From Sphingobium amiense (lineage in GTDB: Bacteria > Pseudomonadota > Alphaproteobacteria > Sphingomonadales > Sphingomonadaceae): DNA of 64,000 nt. The notes beneath the pieces were generated by a model, which saw only the letters and a list, made by a program, of their open reading frames with translations, did no database searches and was not told the DNA's origin. The stretch is taken from positions 558,001 through 622,000 of the forward strand of contig NZ_AP018664.1 of NCBI RefSeq assembly GCF_003967075.1, in the 5' to 3' direction. The position numbers and the translations under genes are program-made. The stretch's first letter is position 1, and every line of letters starts with the position of its first letter. Positions 35,655-44,524 of this stretch are shown one piece after another.

Positions 35655-36557
35655 TCAGTGTCGCGCGCAGAATGCCTCGAACTCGCTCCGGAGCCATTGA
35701 TAGCCGGGGTGGTCGTGGGTCCGGTCATGCCACAGCATCTTGAGCTCGATGCCCGGGACGGCGACGGGCGGCTCGAACGTGTCGATCCGGTCAACATACC
35801 GCGTGGTCAGCCGTTGTGGGACCAACGCGATCAGATCGCATCGCGACACCGATTCGATCAGGAACACGAACGAGGAAACCGCGAACGCGACGTTCCGCTT
35901 CAGGCCGATCGCGGCGAGCGCGATGTCCGTGGGACCAGCGAAGCCATCCCAGTTCAGCGACACAATGATGTGGCGAGCGTCGAGAAATCGATCGATACTC
36001 ATGCCGTCCGCTCCAAGCGAACCCCTTCGGATGATGCCGATATAACGATCGCGCAGAACCGTGGTGCTGCGCAGACCGGGACCCTCGGCATCGATCGGCT
36101 GAACGAATGCGATGTCGATTACACCGCGCTCCAGCTCGGAGGCGACCGAGGGAATGTCGAGGATCCGCACCATCAGTCGCAGTCCGGGTGCGTTGGTGTT
36201 CAACTTCACCAGGAATGGCAGCAACACCGCGACCTGCATATAGTCGCTTGCCGCAATGGTGAAGGTGATCTCGGCACTAGCCGGATCGAAGGCCTGCGCC
36301 CGGGATACGACCGCCCGGGCCTGATCGAGCGCTTCGCGGAGCGGGGCCTGGAGTTCGAGCGCCATCGCGGTCGGATTCACCCCTCTCGACGTGGGGATCA
36401 TCAGCTGGTCGCCGAAAATGTCCCTGAGCCTTGTCAGCTGCGCGCTGAGGGCCGGCTGACTGAGATTCAGTCGCCGTGCCGCGCGGGTCACATTCCGCTC
36501 GGCGAGCAGCGCCTCAAGGGCGAGCAGCAGGTTCAGATCGAGCTTCTTGCCATCCAT
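35655..36557 (-). CDS. LysR-family transcriptional regulator
   Basis: LysR regulator of 300 residues. The N-terminal winged HTH (LNLLLALEALLAERNVTRAARRLNLSQPALSAQLTRLRD, about 7-44) is followed by a substrate-binding domain with conserved DIAFVQP and a typical C-terminal end. The group resembles NodD/LinR-like regulators with SQPALSAQ. ATG at 36557 is preferred; an upstream TTG at 36593 adds a non-conserved run. It is divergent from the flavodoxin-like gene at 36683 (126-bp gap), so it probably controls that quinone-reductase operon. ATTGAAATTGG at about 36580-36590 may be part of its binding site. Confidence 0.9.
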   Translation of the reverse strand: MDGKKLDLNLLLALEALLAERNVTRAARRLNLSQPALSAQLTRLRDIFGDQLMIPTSRGVNPTAMALELQAPLREALDQARAVVSRAQAFDPASAEITFTIAASDYMQVAVLLPFLVKLNTNAPGLRLMVRILDIPSVASELERGVIDIAFVQPIDAEGPGLRSTTVLRDRYIGIIRRGSLGADGMSIDRFLDARHIIVSLNWDGFAGPTDIALAAIGLKRNVAFAVSSFVFLIESVSRCDLIALVPQRLTTRYVDRIDTFEPPVAVPGIELKMLWHDRTHDHPGYQWLRSEFEAFCARH

Positions 36558-36682
36558 GCTGGCGATACCAGCACCATAAAGTTCCAATTTCAATCGATAG
36601 CTCGCTGGCGGCTAGGTGCGGTCCGTTTTCAGGGTTTCCGTCGCTCGCCGGCTGCACTTGAACCGAAGGATTAAGACTAGAA

Positions 36683-37372
36683 ATGGCCAATATTGCGATC
36701 GTCTATTCATCCGGGCGGGGGCATACCGGCACTGTGGCGCAGCGTATCCGCGACGGCGCAACGGCGTTTCCCGGCACACAAGTTGAGTTGATCGAGATCA
36801 CTGCACGTCAGATCGGCCAGGACGGCCGCTGGCACGACGGCAACGTCCTGACGCGGCTGGCCGCGGCCGACGCCATCGTGTTCGGCGCTCCGACTTACAT
36901 GGGCTCGGCGCATGGCCTCTTCAAATTGTTCCTCGAGGCCGCGTTCACGCCGTGGCTGGACCAGGTCTGGAAGGACAAGATCGCGGCCGGGTTCACCAAC
37001 TCGGCATCTCGCTCTGGCGACAAGCTGATCGCCCTGGAACAGATGGCCGTCTTCGCAGCGCAGATGGCGATGGTGTGGGTCGGCGTCGGTGACCAGCCCG
37101 GTGGCAATACGACCGACAGCGCACCGACCGACGTCAACGTCACCGGATCGTGGCTCGGCCTGATGACCCAGAGCGTCGCCGACGGAGATGCCGACACCGC
37201 ACCCCATCCGGGAGACCTGCTCACCGCCGAGCGGTTCGGGCGCCGCATCGCGCGCGTCACCGCGCGCTGGATGGCGGCGGCAGCGGACTTCCCGCCGCGA
37301 CCGGTCAGCGAGCGCGAATCCTATCGGCGCAATCGGGCAGGGCACCAGGAATGGCGCGCCTTCGACGACTGA
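36683..37372 (+). CDS. WrbA-like flavodoxin-fold NAD(P)H:quinone oxidoreductase
   Basis: Flavodoxin-fold FMN protein of 229 residues. The FMN phosphate loop is VYSSGRGHTGTVAQ, followed by VFGAPTYMGSAHGLFKLFLEA for the second FMN contact. This layout fits the WrbA/NAD(P)H-dependent FMN reductase group, two-electron reducers of quinones. The protein is slightly longer than WrbA (about 200), with an Arg-rich C-terminal tail. It is the first gene of a four-gene run (36683, 37422, 38291, 38630) divergent from LysR, which points to control by the quinone-like ligand of that regulator. Confidence 0.87.
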   Translation: MANIAIVYSSGRGHTGTVAQRIRDGATAFPGTQVELIEITARQIGQDGRWHDGNVLTRLAAADAIVFGAPTYMGSAHGLFKLFLEAAFTPWLDQVWKDKIAAGFTNSASRSGDKLIALEQMAVFAAQMAMVWVGVGDQPGGNTTDSAPTDVNVTGSWLGLMTQSVADGDADTAPHPGDLLTAERFGRRIARVTARWMAAAADFPPRPVSERESYRRNRAGHQEWRAFDD

Positions 37373-37421
37373 ACGTCGGCAACGACCAACCCTCTCTCCT
37401 TGTTTCCGGAGCCGTGATCCA

Positions 37422-38288
37422 ATGAAATACCTGATCGTCTACGCCCATCCCGAGCCCGCCTCGCTCTCCGGACACCTTCGCGATCGTGCGGTCGAAGCGC
37501 TGACGGAGGCCGGCCATGAGGTTATCGTGTCGGACCTCTATGCGATGAAATGGAAGGCGGTTGCGGATCGCGACGACTTCCTTGGAGGCCAGGCGGTCGA
37601 GGGGCCGCTCGACTACACCCGCGCTTCGCGCGACGCCTTCGTCGAAGGCATGCAGGCGCCCGACGTCGTCGAGGAACAACGCAAGCTGCTCTGGGCAGAT
37701 GTGGTCGTGCTGCAGTTTCCGCTCTGGTGGTATGGCATGCCGGCCATCCTCAAGGGCTGGGTCGATCGTGTCTACGCCTATGGATTTGCTTATGGGATCG
37801 GCCCCCACGGTGGCGGATTCTGGGGCAAGCGTTTCGGCGAAGGGACGCTCGAAGGACGACGAGGAATGGTCGCCATGACGGTCGGCGGCCGGATGGCGCA
37901 CTATGGGCCGCGCGGCGTCAACGGGACGATGGACGACCTGCTGTGGCCGGTCCAGCACGGAGTTCTCTTCTATCCCGGTTTCGCCGTTGTACCGCCGGCG
38001 GTCTATTACGAGGTAGGCCGCGCCGACGCAGCGGCTGTCGAGACGATGGCTCAGGACTATGTGCGGCGTCTCCTGACGGTCCAGGAGGTCGACCCTATCC
38101 CGCTGCGAGCGCAGAACGGCGGTGACTATAATGACGTGCAGGTGCTGAGAGCCGAGCACGGGGAGGCGGCGGGACACGCACTGCACCAGCGTGACCCAGT
38201 CTACGTCTCCAACACCTGGCTGGGCATTGAAGGCGACTACACACCGCGGCACATCGCCCCGACCTCGCGCGACGCCCTGGAGGAATGA
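37422..38288 (+). CDS. NQO1-type NAD(P)H dehydrogenase (quinone)
   Basis: Flavodoxin-fold quinone reductase of 288 residues in the NQO1/MdaB/KefF family. Signatures are YAHPEPASLSGHLRDRA for the FAD/FMN phosphates and LQFPLWWYGMPAILKGWVDRVYAYGFAYG for the isoalloxazine site. It performs two-electron reduction of quinones with NAD(P)H. The C-terminal 70 residues (after about 215) are longer than in MdaB. ATG at 37422 follows a weak GGAGCC. It follows the WrbA-like gene by 49 bases and its stop overlaps the next gene's ribosome binding region. Confidence 0.9.
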   Translation: MKYLIVYAHPEPASLSGHLRDRAVEALTEAGHEVIVSDLYAMKWKAVADRDDFLGGQAVEGPLDYTRASRDAFVEGMQAPDVVEEQRKLLWADVVVLQFPLWWYGMPAILKGWVDRVYAYGFAYGIGPHGGGFWGKRFGEGTLEGRRGMVAMTVGGRMAHYGPRGVNGTMDDLLWPVQHGVLFYPGFAVVPPAVYYEVGRADAAAVETMAQDYVRRLLTVQEVDPIPLRAQNGGDYNDVQVLRAEHGEAAGHALHQRDPVYVSNTWLGIEGDYTPRHIAPTSRDALEE

Positions 38289-38290
38289 CG

Positions 38291-38569
38291 ATGGCAGCCT
38301 TTGTCGTTTTCTATTCCACGCCGATCGACGAAGCCAAGCTGGCCGAATATTCGGCGAAGGCGCTCGCGACGGTCGCCGATCACGGGGGATCGCCCGTGAT
38401 CCTCGGGCCGCTGCATCCGCTCCACGATGGCACCCCATACCAGCGCGGGGCGATTTTCTCCTTTCCCGACCGCGCAGCTGCGATCGATTGGCATGAGAGC
38501 GAGGCCTATCGCAGCCTGGCCGAACTGCGCGGTGAGGCCATGCAATGCTCCATACACATCGTCGGATGA
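38291..38569 (+). CDS. DUF1330 family protein
   Basis: Small ferredoxin-like-fold protein of 92 residues. The segments FVVFYSTPIDEAKLAEYS, GGSPVILGPLHPLHD, IFSFPDRAAAIDWHESEAYRSL are the DUF1330 pattern (dimeric alpha/beta barrel). The function is unknown; family members often accompany oxidoreductases. The ATG at 38291 has GGAGG seven bases upstream; an ATG at 38285 that overlaps the previous stop is too close to it. It is part of the quinone-reductase operon. Confidence 0.85.
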   Translation: MAAFVVFYSTPIDEAKLAEYSAKALATVADHGGSPVILGPLHPLHDGTPYQRGAIFSFPDRAAAIDWHESEAYRSLAELRGEAMQCSIHIVG

Positions 38570-38629
38570 GCGACCGGACGTCAAAGCCAGGCGCACAAGC
38601 CTCGACACCGACCAGTCTGGAGACCACAT

Positions 38630-39082
38630 ATGGCTGAGCACACCTCGAACACGATCGACGTCGCTGTGGTCACATGTACGGTCGACATCGCCATGTCTGT
38701 CGAAGATTGCTGGAGATGCATCCGCAATTTCGGCGATGCCGGAAGGTTCCTGAACGTTCCCAGCCAGCTGATCTCGGGTGATGGTGGCATCGGGAGCGTA
38801 AGGGAGATTGGCGATACGATCCTTGAGGCTATGGTCGGGCAAAGCGACGCTTCATACACATACGTGCAGACCGAGGGGCCGATGGCGGCCTACCTCTATC
38901 ACGGCTGCGTCGCTCTATCGAAGAGGGGGCCGGCAAGCTGCAGGCTGATCTACACCATCACCTACAATCAGGCGTCGATGAGCGCGGCAACCAAAGAAGC
39001 CGAGCGGAGGCGACTCAGCGGCCGGTTCCAGGGAGCCGCCGAGGCGATGAAGCGCGCTGTCGAGAACGATCAACGACAGTAG
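38630..39082 (+). CDS. SRPBCC-fold protein (polyketide cyclase/dehydrase-like)
   Basis: START/Bet v1-like protein of 150 residues. SVEDCWRCIRNFGDAGRFLNVP is the first helix-turn, and EMVGQS, PMAAYLYHGCVALSKRG and ITYNQAS are the antiparallel strands. Such proteins bind hydrophobic ligands or act as cyclases; a role for a bound quinone or aromatic is inferred only from the operon context. It follows DUF1330 after 60 bases and is the last gene of the quinone-reductase run. About 290 non-coding bases follow. Confidence 0.8.
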   Translation: MAEHTSNTIDVAVVTCTVDIAMSVEDCWRCIRNFGDAGRFLNVPSQLISGDGGIGSVREIGDTILEAMVGQSDASYTYVQTEGPMAAYLYHGCVALSKRGPASCRLIYTITYNQASMSAATKEAERRRLSGRFQGAAEAMKRAVENDQRQ

Positions 39083-39373
39083 CATCGCTTTCCTTGATCC
39101 GGCGCGTGGGCACCGACATTAGCCGGACGAGAGTATCTCGAGGGCGGGACCGGAAGAATTCGGAGGATCGCAGCCGGCTCAACCCATAGGCGGCGCGAAT
39201 GACCAACAGTCAGGCGCTGTCGTTGACACGATTTGGCTCAGGCGAGGCGGACGGAGAGATCAGTATGAAGCCGCCTATCGAGTGCTTTCCGAGCCGCCAT
39301 GTGGCTCCGAGTTTACCAAATACATTGCGTCGGACGCCTGGGCGAGCGGGTCGCCGCCAGAACCCGGAAGGCA

Positions 39374-39946
39374 ATGACTGACGACTCAAAACCAATCCGG
39401 TCCACGCAGGCAAGCGAACTCCATACCTCCAACTCAGCGACCACCCAAGGCCCGGTTCAACAGCTTCTTGCCCTGCTCGAGGTCGAATACGAGCCGCTAC
39501 TGACGCGCCTCTCGGCACATCTCCGCTCGCCGGAGGCCGCGGCGGACGCGCTCCACGATGTCTATCTCAAGCTGCGGGCGCAGCCAGATATCGGCGAGCT
39601 CCGCAGCCCGCGCTCCTATCTTTATCGAATGGCCGTCAATGTCGCCTTGAACAAGCGTCGAGGAGATTGGCGCACGGTGAACATGGACACGGGAGAGCTG
39701 CCCGAATTTGCGGATAACGCCCCGGACCAGGAGTCGGCCGCCCTCGCCGCAGACGAGATGGACCGAGCCTTATTGGCGCTTCATGCGCTCCCGCGCAGGC
39801 GGCAGGCGATCTTCCTGGCCAGGTGGCGTGATGAGAAATCGCAGGCAGACATCGCCGTCGAGTTCGGCCTGCACAAGCGCTCGGTTCAAAAGGAGCTCGC
39901 CCGGGCGGAAAGCCATCTCAGAAAGGTCCTGCGTCGTCCCAGGTGA
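39374..39946 (+). CDS. ECF sigma factor, FecI-like, orphan
   Basis: Sigma-70 family ECF factor of 190 residues. Region 2 is EYEPLLTRLSAHLRSPEAAADALHDVYLKL and region 4 is LPRRRQAIFLARWRDEKSQADIAVEFGLHKRSVQKELARAE. The size and wording fit the iron-starvation FecI-like group. ATG at 39374 has GGAAGG upstream; a longer frame from 39299 adds a non-conserved run. No FecR or TonB-receptor gene is adjacent, which is unusual. It lies alone between two non-coding stretches. Confidence 0.88.
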   Translation: MTDDSKPIRSTQASELHTSNSATTQGPVQQLLALLEVEYEPLLTRLSAHLRSPEAAADALHDVYLKLRAQPDIGELRSPRSYLYRMAVNVALNKRRGDWRTVNMDTGELPEFADNAPDQESAALAADEMDRALLALHALPRRRQAIFLARWRDEKSQADIAVEFGLHKRSVQKELARAESHLRKVLRRPR

Positions 39947-40282
39947 CCAATTCGATTGTCGCACGTTGCGCGAAGCGTTGGTCATCGGCGATTTTGGAAA
40001 GCCCTGTACCAGCGGCAAGAAAAAATGGGGCGCCTTTCGGCCCGCCCCGGTGTCCTCCCCTTGGGAATAGTAGGGCTTCCTCCTTCGAACGCGCCTCGGC
40101 CTGCGCCTTGACGTCTTGTGGTGGTGGCCGCGCTCGACCCTTCGACGCGGCCTACCGTCTAGCGGGGTCCGTAGCGCTTTGGCGAGATAGCGTGAGATCG
40201 CCCGAGAGAATGGCCTTGAACAGCGGAAACGGGGCGGCAGTGACCAATCTTTCAGTGGGTAGCTGCCGTCAGATTTCGACCA
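39947..40282. other. Non-coding region between sigma factor and small gene
   Basis: No gene with codon-like character was seen. It contains the hairpin at 40018-40048. An open frame of about 118 codons exists but is Arg/Ser-rich with no recognisable motif and was not called. Confidence 0.6.
40018..40048 (-). terminator. Rho-independent terminator (minus strand)
   Basis: On the minus strand GGGGCG and CGCCCC arms with an inner CC-GAAA-GG hairpin are followed by ATTTTTTC. It would end transcripts of the small gene at 40283, 230 bases downstream of its stop. The T-tract is the best in the window. Confidence 0.65.
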
Positions 40283-40573
40283 CTATGCTACGATGTTGAT
40301 GCTATTGCCCACCGCATCGAAGAAATTTGTCCCATCTTGGTAGCCGACAATCGATGCCTTGGGATCATACAGTTTCAGGCCGCCCAAGATCGCTGCCTTG
40401 ACCGAGGGCGCCGCGAGCGCCAGCGCTTCCGCGCCCGAAGGCTTCCCGCTTTTTGGGTCGGTCGTCGTCGGCTTCGCGCCGCCATCGTAGGGAATTTGCC
40501 CCGGCAGTTTGCCCGCCGCCACGCACTTTTGAAGGTAGGCTGTTCCAGAGACACTGATAGAAAGGGAAGTCAT
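40283..40573 (-). CDS. Small protein of unknown function, GTAY-C-PG type
   Basis: Protein of 96 residues sharing the N-terminal block of the protein at 16725-17006: GTAYLQKCVAAGKLPGQIP here, GTAYTRRCIALGVMPGTLP there. The middle is Gly/Lys/Asp-rich (KPTTTDPKSGKPSG), and the C-terminal part SVKAAILGGLKLYDPKASIVGYQDGTNFF differs from the other copy. No signal peptide or membrane segment. It has its own terminator and stands divergent to the MarR gene at 40729 with a 30-bp palindrome between them; whether that operator acts on it is unknown. Confidence 0.7.
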   Translation of the reverse strand: MTSLSISVSGTAYLQKCVAAGKLPGQIPYDGGAKPTTTDPKSGKPSGAEALALAAPSVKAAILGGLKLYDPKASIVGYQDGTNFFDAVGNSINIVA

Positions 40574-40677
40574 TTTCTCGCCTCGGTTTCCGGCCTGTCT
40601 CTATGAACGACCGCGCGCGCGCCGGCTTTAATCATTTTGAACTCGGGCACATTGAGACGCTACGCAATGAAGATATT

Positions 40678-40707
40678 GACAATATGGTGTATATGCACCA
40701 TATTGTC
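40678..40707. promoter_or_regulatory. Perfect 30-bp palindromic operator
   Basis: Arms GACAATATGGTG and CACCATATTGTC (12 bp, perfect) around TATATG, 21 nt before the marR start. The half-site ATGGTGTAT recurs at 41185, in the marR-nitrilase gap, 33 nt before the nitrilase start. It is probably the MarR operator and overlaps its own promoter. Confidence 0.75.
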
Positions 40708-40728
40708 TGCGAAGGGATCGAGTCGTAG

Positions 40729-41172
40729 ATGTCCGAGGCGCTGATCGATGAAATGGCCGCAGGGTGCATAGTTACTCGCTCGCGGCTGATCTCCAGAGTG
40801 GTCACTGGTATCTACGACACTGCGCTCCGTCCGTTCGGGATGAACAGCCCTCAGTTCATCCTTCTCGTCATTATCGCGAAATTCGGTCCAATGACTCGAT
40901 CGGCTCTGGGGCGGTTCCACAAGCAGGATCGTTCGACGCTCAGCCGGAACCTGCAGATCATGCTCGACAACGGATGGATCGCGGAGAGCACTGAAGGGAA
41001 AGGCCGCAGTCGTCCAATCGCCTTGACGTCGGCCGGCCTCGCCGCGCTGGAGGATCTCGAGCCTGCCTGGCGAGCGAGTCAGGCACGATCGGCTAAACTT
41101 CTCGGGGCGGCGGCGGTGCGAGAGATGTTCGCGGTCGGGGACGACCTGCTTGACAGGAGCGGCCTCGGCTGA
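40729..41172 (+). CDS. MarR-family transcriptional regulator
   Basis: MarR regulator of 147 residues. The winged HTH spans about 45-105 (SPQFILLVIIAKFGPMTRSALGRFHKQDRSTLSRNLQIMLDNGWI, in pieces) with the wing at KGRSRPIALTSAG. MarR proteins are dimers that release DNA on binding phenolic or other ligands. A perfect palindrome is 21 nt upstream, so it is autoregulated, and the nitrilase gene follows after 45 bases. It controls the nitrilase-methyltransferase cluster by inference. Confidence 0.9.
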   Translation: MSEALIDEMAAGCIVTRSRLISRVVTGIYDTALRPFGMNSPQFILLVIIAKFGPMTRSALGRFHKQDRSTLSRNLQIMLDNGWIAESTEGKGRSRPIALTSAGLAALEDLEPAWRASQARSAKLLGAAAVREMFAVGDDLLDRSGLG

Positions 41173-41217
41173 ACTGCCTCTCACATGGTGTATCTACAAC
41201 AACATAGGATGGCGACG

Positions 41218-42213
41218 ATGAAGAAAGTGAGGGCCGCAGCGGTCCAGATCAGCCCCGTCCTCTACAGTCGGGAAGGCACCGTCGAGAAGGTGGTCGGCAA
41301 GATCGGCGAGCTCGGCCGCCAAGGTGTGCAGTTCGCGACATTCCCAGAGACGATAGTGCCGTACTATCCCTACTTCGCGTTTCTGGAATCGCCGCACATG
41401 ATGGGCCGCGAACATTACAAGCTCATTCACGAGGCCGTCGTCATTCCGTCAGATGCAACTCGCGCGATTGGCGAAGCCGCCCGCCAGGCCGGCATGGTGG
41501 TGTCGATCGGAGTCAACGAACGAGACGGCCAGAGCCTCTACAACGCACAGCTCCTGTTCGACGCGGACGGCACGCTGGCGCAGCGCCGCCGCAAGATTTC
41601 GCCCACCTATCACGAGCGCCTGGTCTGGGGGATGGGCGACGGTTCAGGCCTGCACGCCATCGATACGACTGTCGGGCGGGTTGGCCAGCTCGCGTGCTGG
41701 GAACATTACAATCCGCTCGCTCGCTACGCGCTGATCGCCGATGGCGAGGAAATCCATTCGGCAATGTACCCGGGATCGATCGCCGGCGACCTCTTTTCTG
41801 ATCAGATCTCGGTCAACATCCGGCAGCACGCGCTCGAAGCTGGCTGCTTCGTGCTGAGCGCCACCGCCTGGCTCGCCCCCGAACAACAGGCCCAGATCCT
41901 TAAGGACACCGAGACCACATCAGTCGAACCAATTTCCAGCGGATGCTTTACCGCGATCGTCTCGCCGCAAGGCGAATATCTGGGTGGCGCGCCGCTCCGC
42001 GAAGGTGAGGGCGAGATCATCGCCGAACTCGACTTCTGGCAGATTGAGAAGCGAAAGCGGATGATGGACTCGCGCGGTCACTACAGCCGCCCCGAACTGC
42101 TCAGTTTGATGATCGACCGCACGCCATACCAGCAAGTCTACGAGCGGAATCGCAACCCGCCCTCCGATGCCAGCGCACCTACCGGCACGTCTCGCGACAT
42201 CGAAATCGTTTGA
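41218..42213 (+). CDS. Nitrilase (carbon-nitrogen hydrolase)
   Basis: Nitrilase of 331 residues. The catalytic triad is Glu44 ([10 protein letters not shown]), Lys126 ([20 protein letters not shown]) and Cys160 ([17 protein letters not shown]); the CWEHYNP block is typical of nitrilases proper rather than amidases. It converts a nitrile to the carboxylic acid and ammonia. The ATG at 41218 has AGGA eight bases upstream; an upstream ATG at 41185 is part of the MarR half-site (ATGGTGTAT). A class I methyltransferase follows after 60 bases. Substrate type (aryl or aliphatic) cannot be told. Confidence 0.93.
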   Translation: MKKVRAAAVQISPVLYSREGTVEKVVGKIGELGRQGVQFATFPETIVPYYPYFAFLESPHMMGREHYKLIHEAVVIPSDATRAIGEAARQAGMVVSIGVNERDGQSLYNAQLLFDADGTLAQRRRKISPTYHERLVWGMGDGSGLHAIDTTVGRVGQLACWEHYNPLARYALIADGEEIHSAMYPGSIAGDLFSDQISVNIRQHALEAGCFVLSATAWLAPEQQAQILKDTETTSVEPISSGCFTAIVSPQGEYLGGAPLREGEGEIIAELDFWQIEKRKRMMDSRGHYSRPELLSLMIDRTPYQQVYERNRNPPSDASAPTGTSRDIEIV

Positions 42214-42273
42214 GGGCCCAGACCGTACATTTCCCCCGGCATAGTGCCGACACGCACCAGATCGGAAATACCC

Positions 42274-43098
42274 ATGCCTAACACCACCGAAATTGTCCGC
42301 GACCACTATCAATCAGGCACGGCAAGCGCCGACCCAGTCGGCGATGTGATGCTTTCGCTTGATCGGAGCCGCGCCGTCTCGCGTGCGATTGACCTCGCAC
42401 CGCTTGACCAATTCCACGCAGGCGGTGCGGCCGCAACGATTGAGCTGGCCGACCTGCTCGCGCCAGCCAAGGGCGCGCGCCTTCTTGACGCGGGAGCGGG
42501 CCTCGGCGGTCCGGCGCGGCTCATCGCGGAGCGCTTCGGCGTCCATGTCACCGGAATCGATCTCACGCCTTCCTATGTCGACCTTGCAAACAGGCTGGCG
42601 AGCCGCACCGATCTCGCAGACCAGGTGACCTATCAGGTGGGCGACCTCCTCGACATGCCGTTTCACGGGGCTTCCTTCGACGGCGCCTACACCCAGCATG
42701 TGGTGATGAATATCAAGGATCGCTCGAGGCTATATACCGAAATCCGCCGAGTTCTAAAGCCCGGCGCCGCCTTTGCGTTCCATGACGTGATCGCGTCGGG
42801 TACGGGCGAGCACCCGATCTATCCCACGCCTTGGGCAGACAGCCAGATGTCGAGCTTTCTGCTCGACGAAGGTGAGACGACCGCAGTCCTGCTAGGCGCC
42901 AATCTCCGCCTCGAAATTTGGGAAGACGTGACCAAGTCTTCGATCGAAGCTATCGGCGCGGTGATCGCATCGAAGCCAGTCGGACCTTCGCTCGCGTCGG
43001 TGATGGGTCCGCGCTTTCCCTTGATGGCGCAGAACTATGCCCGCAATCTGCGCGAGGGCCGCCTGCGGGTCGTGATGGGGCGTGCTCGGGCATTCTGA
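42274..43098 (+). CDS. Class I SAM-dependent methyltransferase
   Basis: Methyltransferase of 274 residues. Motif I is LLDAGAGLGGPARLIAERFG (about 71-90), followed by VTGIDLTPSYVDLAN and the acidic YQVGDLLDMPF; the post-motif region AYTQHVVMNIKDRSRLYTEIRRVLKPGAAFAFHD is that of glycine/sarcosine and sterol-type methyltransferases. Acceptor substrate is unknown. ATG at 42274 is chosen over 42244 from the conserved start. It is the last gene of the MarR cluster and ends in a hairpin shared with the convergent lpd-like gene. Confidence 0.9.
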   Translation: MPNTTEIVRDHYQSGTASADPVGDVMLSLDRSRAVSRAIDLAPLDQFHAGGAAATIELADLLAPAKGARLLDAGAGLGGPARLIAERFGVHVTGIDLTPSYVDLANRLASRTDLADQVTYQVGDLLDMPFHGASFDGAYTQHVVMNIKDRSRLYTEIRRVLKPGAAFAFHDVIASGTGEHPIYPTPWADSQMSSFLLDEGETTAVLLGANLRLEIWEDVTKSSIEAIGAVIASKPVGPSLASVMGPRFPLMAQNYARNLREGRLRVVMGRARAF

Positions 43099-43100
43099 GC

Positions 43101-43128
43101 GCCCCGGCAGGGGGGGAGGGGCCGGGGC
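43101..43128. terminator. Bidirectional terminator hairpin
   Basis: Arms GCCCCGGC and GCCGGGGC (8 bp) around a G-rich loop, between the convergent methyltransferase (stop 43098) and dihydrolipoamide dehydrogenase (stop 43133). No T-tract. Confidence 0.5.
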
Positions 43129-43132
43129 CCTG

Positions 43133-44524
43133 TCACGCCTGCATCGCCCAGCCCGTCACGTCCATCGAGGCTTGCCGGAAGGCTTCCGAACGGGTCGGGT
43201 GGGGATGGGCAGTGTAGGCGACATCCTCGGACGTAGCGCCCATCGCCATCGCGACAGCCGCTTCGGCGATGAACTCGCTAACCGATGGTCCAACCATGTG
43301 CACGCCTAGGATTCGGTCAGTTTTCTCGTCGGTGAGCACCTTCACGAGGCCGGCCGTCTCATGGTTGATACGCGCGCGGCTGTTTGCCATGAACTGGAAG
43401 CGCCCGGCGCGATAAGCCACGCCCGTCGCCTTGAGATGGTCCTCGGTCGCGCCGATCGTGGCGATCTCCGGCTTCGTATAAACAACATTGGGAATGATCT
43501 GGTGATCGGTTCCGTCTACCATGCCGGCGATAGACTCGATGCATGCGATCGCGTCGTCCTCGGCCCGGTGCGCAAGCATCGGGCCGTTCGTGACGTCGCC
43601 TATCACCCAGACATTCGGAATTCCGGTCCGATAGGCGTCGTTTTGAATGAAGCCGCGAGGACCTGTCTTGAGGCCAATCGTCTCTAGCTTCAAACCGTTG
43701 GTGAACGGCCGGCGCCCAACCGCGACGAGCACCTTGTCGCATTCCAGCTGCTCGACCGCACTGCCATCACGCGGTCCGAACTCGACCGTCGCACCGTTCG
43801 CCGTCGTCACCGCACCAGACACTCGTACCCCGAGCCTGAGTTGCACTCCCTGTCTGGCGATGAGCTTTCCAAAGGTTGTCGCGATTTCTGAATCCACCTC
43901 AGGCAGAACCCTGTCCTGGTATTCTAGGACAATCACCTCGCTGCCGAGCCGGCGCCAGACGGAACCGAGCTCAAGGCCTATCACGCCGGCGCCGATGATC
44001 GCGAGGCGGCGCGGAACTTCGCTGAACGATAACGCCTCGGTCGAGGTGACGATGGTCTTATGGTCGACGCAGACGCCAGGAATGTCGACTGGAACCGAGC
44101 CCGTCGCAATAACTACGTGACGCGCCTCCAGCCGGCCAGTGGTGCCGTCGAGGTGGCGGATGTCGAGCTGCCCGGGGGCGGCGAAGCTTGCCCATCCCTT
44201 TATCCACTCCACGTGGTTCTTCCGGAACAGGAACTCAACGCCTTTGATGAGCTTGGAAACGGAATCGGCCTTTTGAGCCATCATCTGTTCGAGATTGAGC
44301 TTCGGCTGGACGTCAATGCCAAGATTCGCGAACTCAAGGCGCGCATCTTCATAGAGTTCCGATGCGTGAAGCAACGCCTTGGACGGCATGCACCCAATGT
44401 TGAGGCATGTACCGCCAAGGTGCGGGCTTCCCTCGATGCACGCGACCTTCATGCCTAATTGTCCGGCTCTGATCGCGGCACTGTACCCGCCCGAGCCGGC
44501 ACCAATGATCGCGACGTCGTACAT
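43133..44524 (-). CDS. lpdA: Dihydrolipoyl dehydrogenase
   Basis: FAD flavoprotein of 463 residues, full length. FAD motif IIGAGSGGYSAAIRAGQLG, the redox-active Cys40 and Cys45 in GGTCLNIGCMPSKALL, NAD motif AIIGAGVIGLELGSVWRRLG, the central WVIGDVT and the C-terminal His-Glu in HPHPTRSEAFRQA. It oxidises lipoyl groups in the 2-oxoacid dehydrogenase or glycine cleavage complexes. ATG at 44524 has GGAGGG five bases upstream; the longer frame to 44692 is not used. No E1 or E2 genes are adjacent, so the copy is orphan and may support stress reduction. Box B site 1 is 112 nt upstream. Confidence 0.95.
   Translation of the reverse strand: MYDVAIIGAGSGGYSAAIRAGQLGMKVACIEGSPHLGGTCLNIGCMPSKALLHASELYEDARLEFANLGIDVQPKLNLEQMMAQKADSVSKLIKGVEFLFRKNHVEWIKGWASFAAPGQLDIRHLDGTTGRLEARHVVIATGSVPVDIPGVCVDHKTIVTSTEALSFSEVPRRLAIIGAGVIGLELGSVWRRLGSEVIVLEYQDRVLPEVDSEIATTFGKLIARQGVQLRLGVRVSGAVTTANGATVEFGPRDGSAVEQLECDKVLVAVGRRPFTNGLKLETIGLKTGPRGFIQNDAYRTGIPNVWVIGDVTNGPMLAHRAEDDAIACIESIAGMVDGTDHQIIPNVVYTKPEIATIGATEDHLKATGVAYRAGRFQFMANSRARINHETAGLVKVLTDEKTDRILGVHMVGPSVSEFIAEAAVAMAMGATSEDVAYTAHPHPTRSEAFRQASMDVTGWAMQA

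Noticed and set aside
39943..40299. 118-codon plus-strand frame after the sigma gene
   Set aside because: Crosses a terminator and overlaps the end of the small gene on the other strand; composition unlike the real genes.
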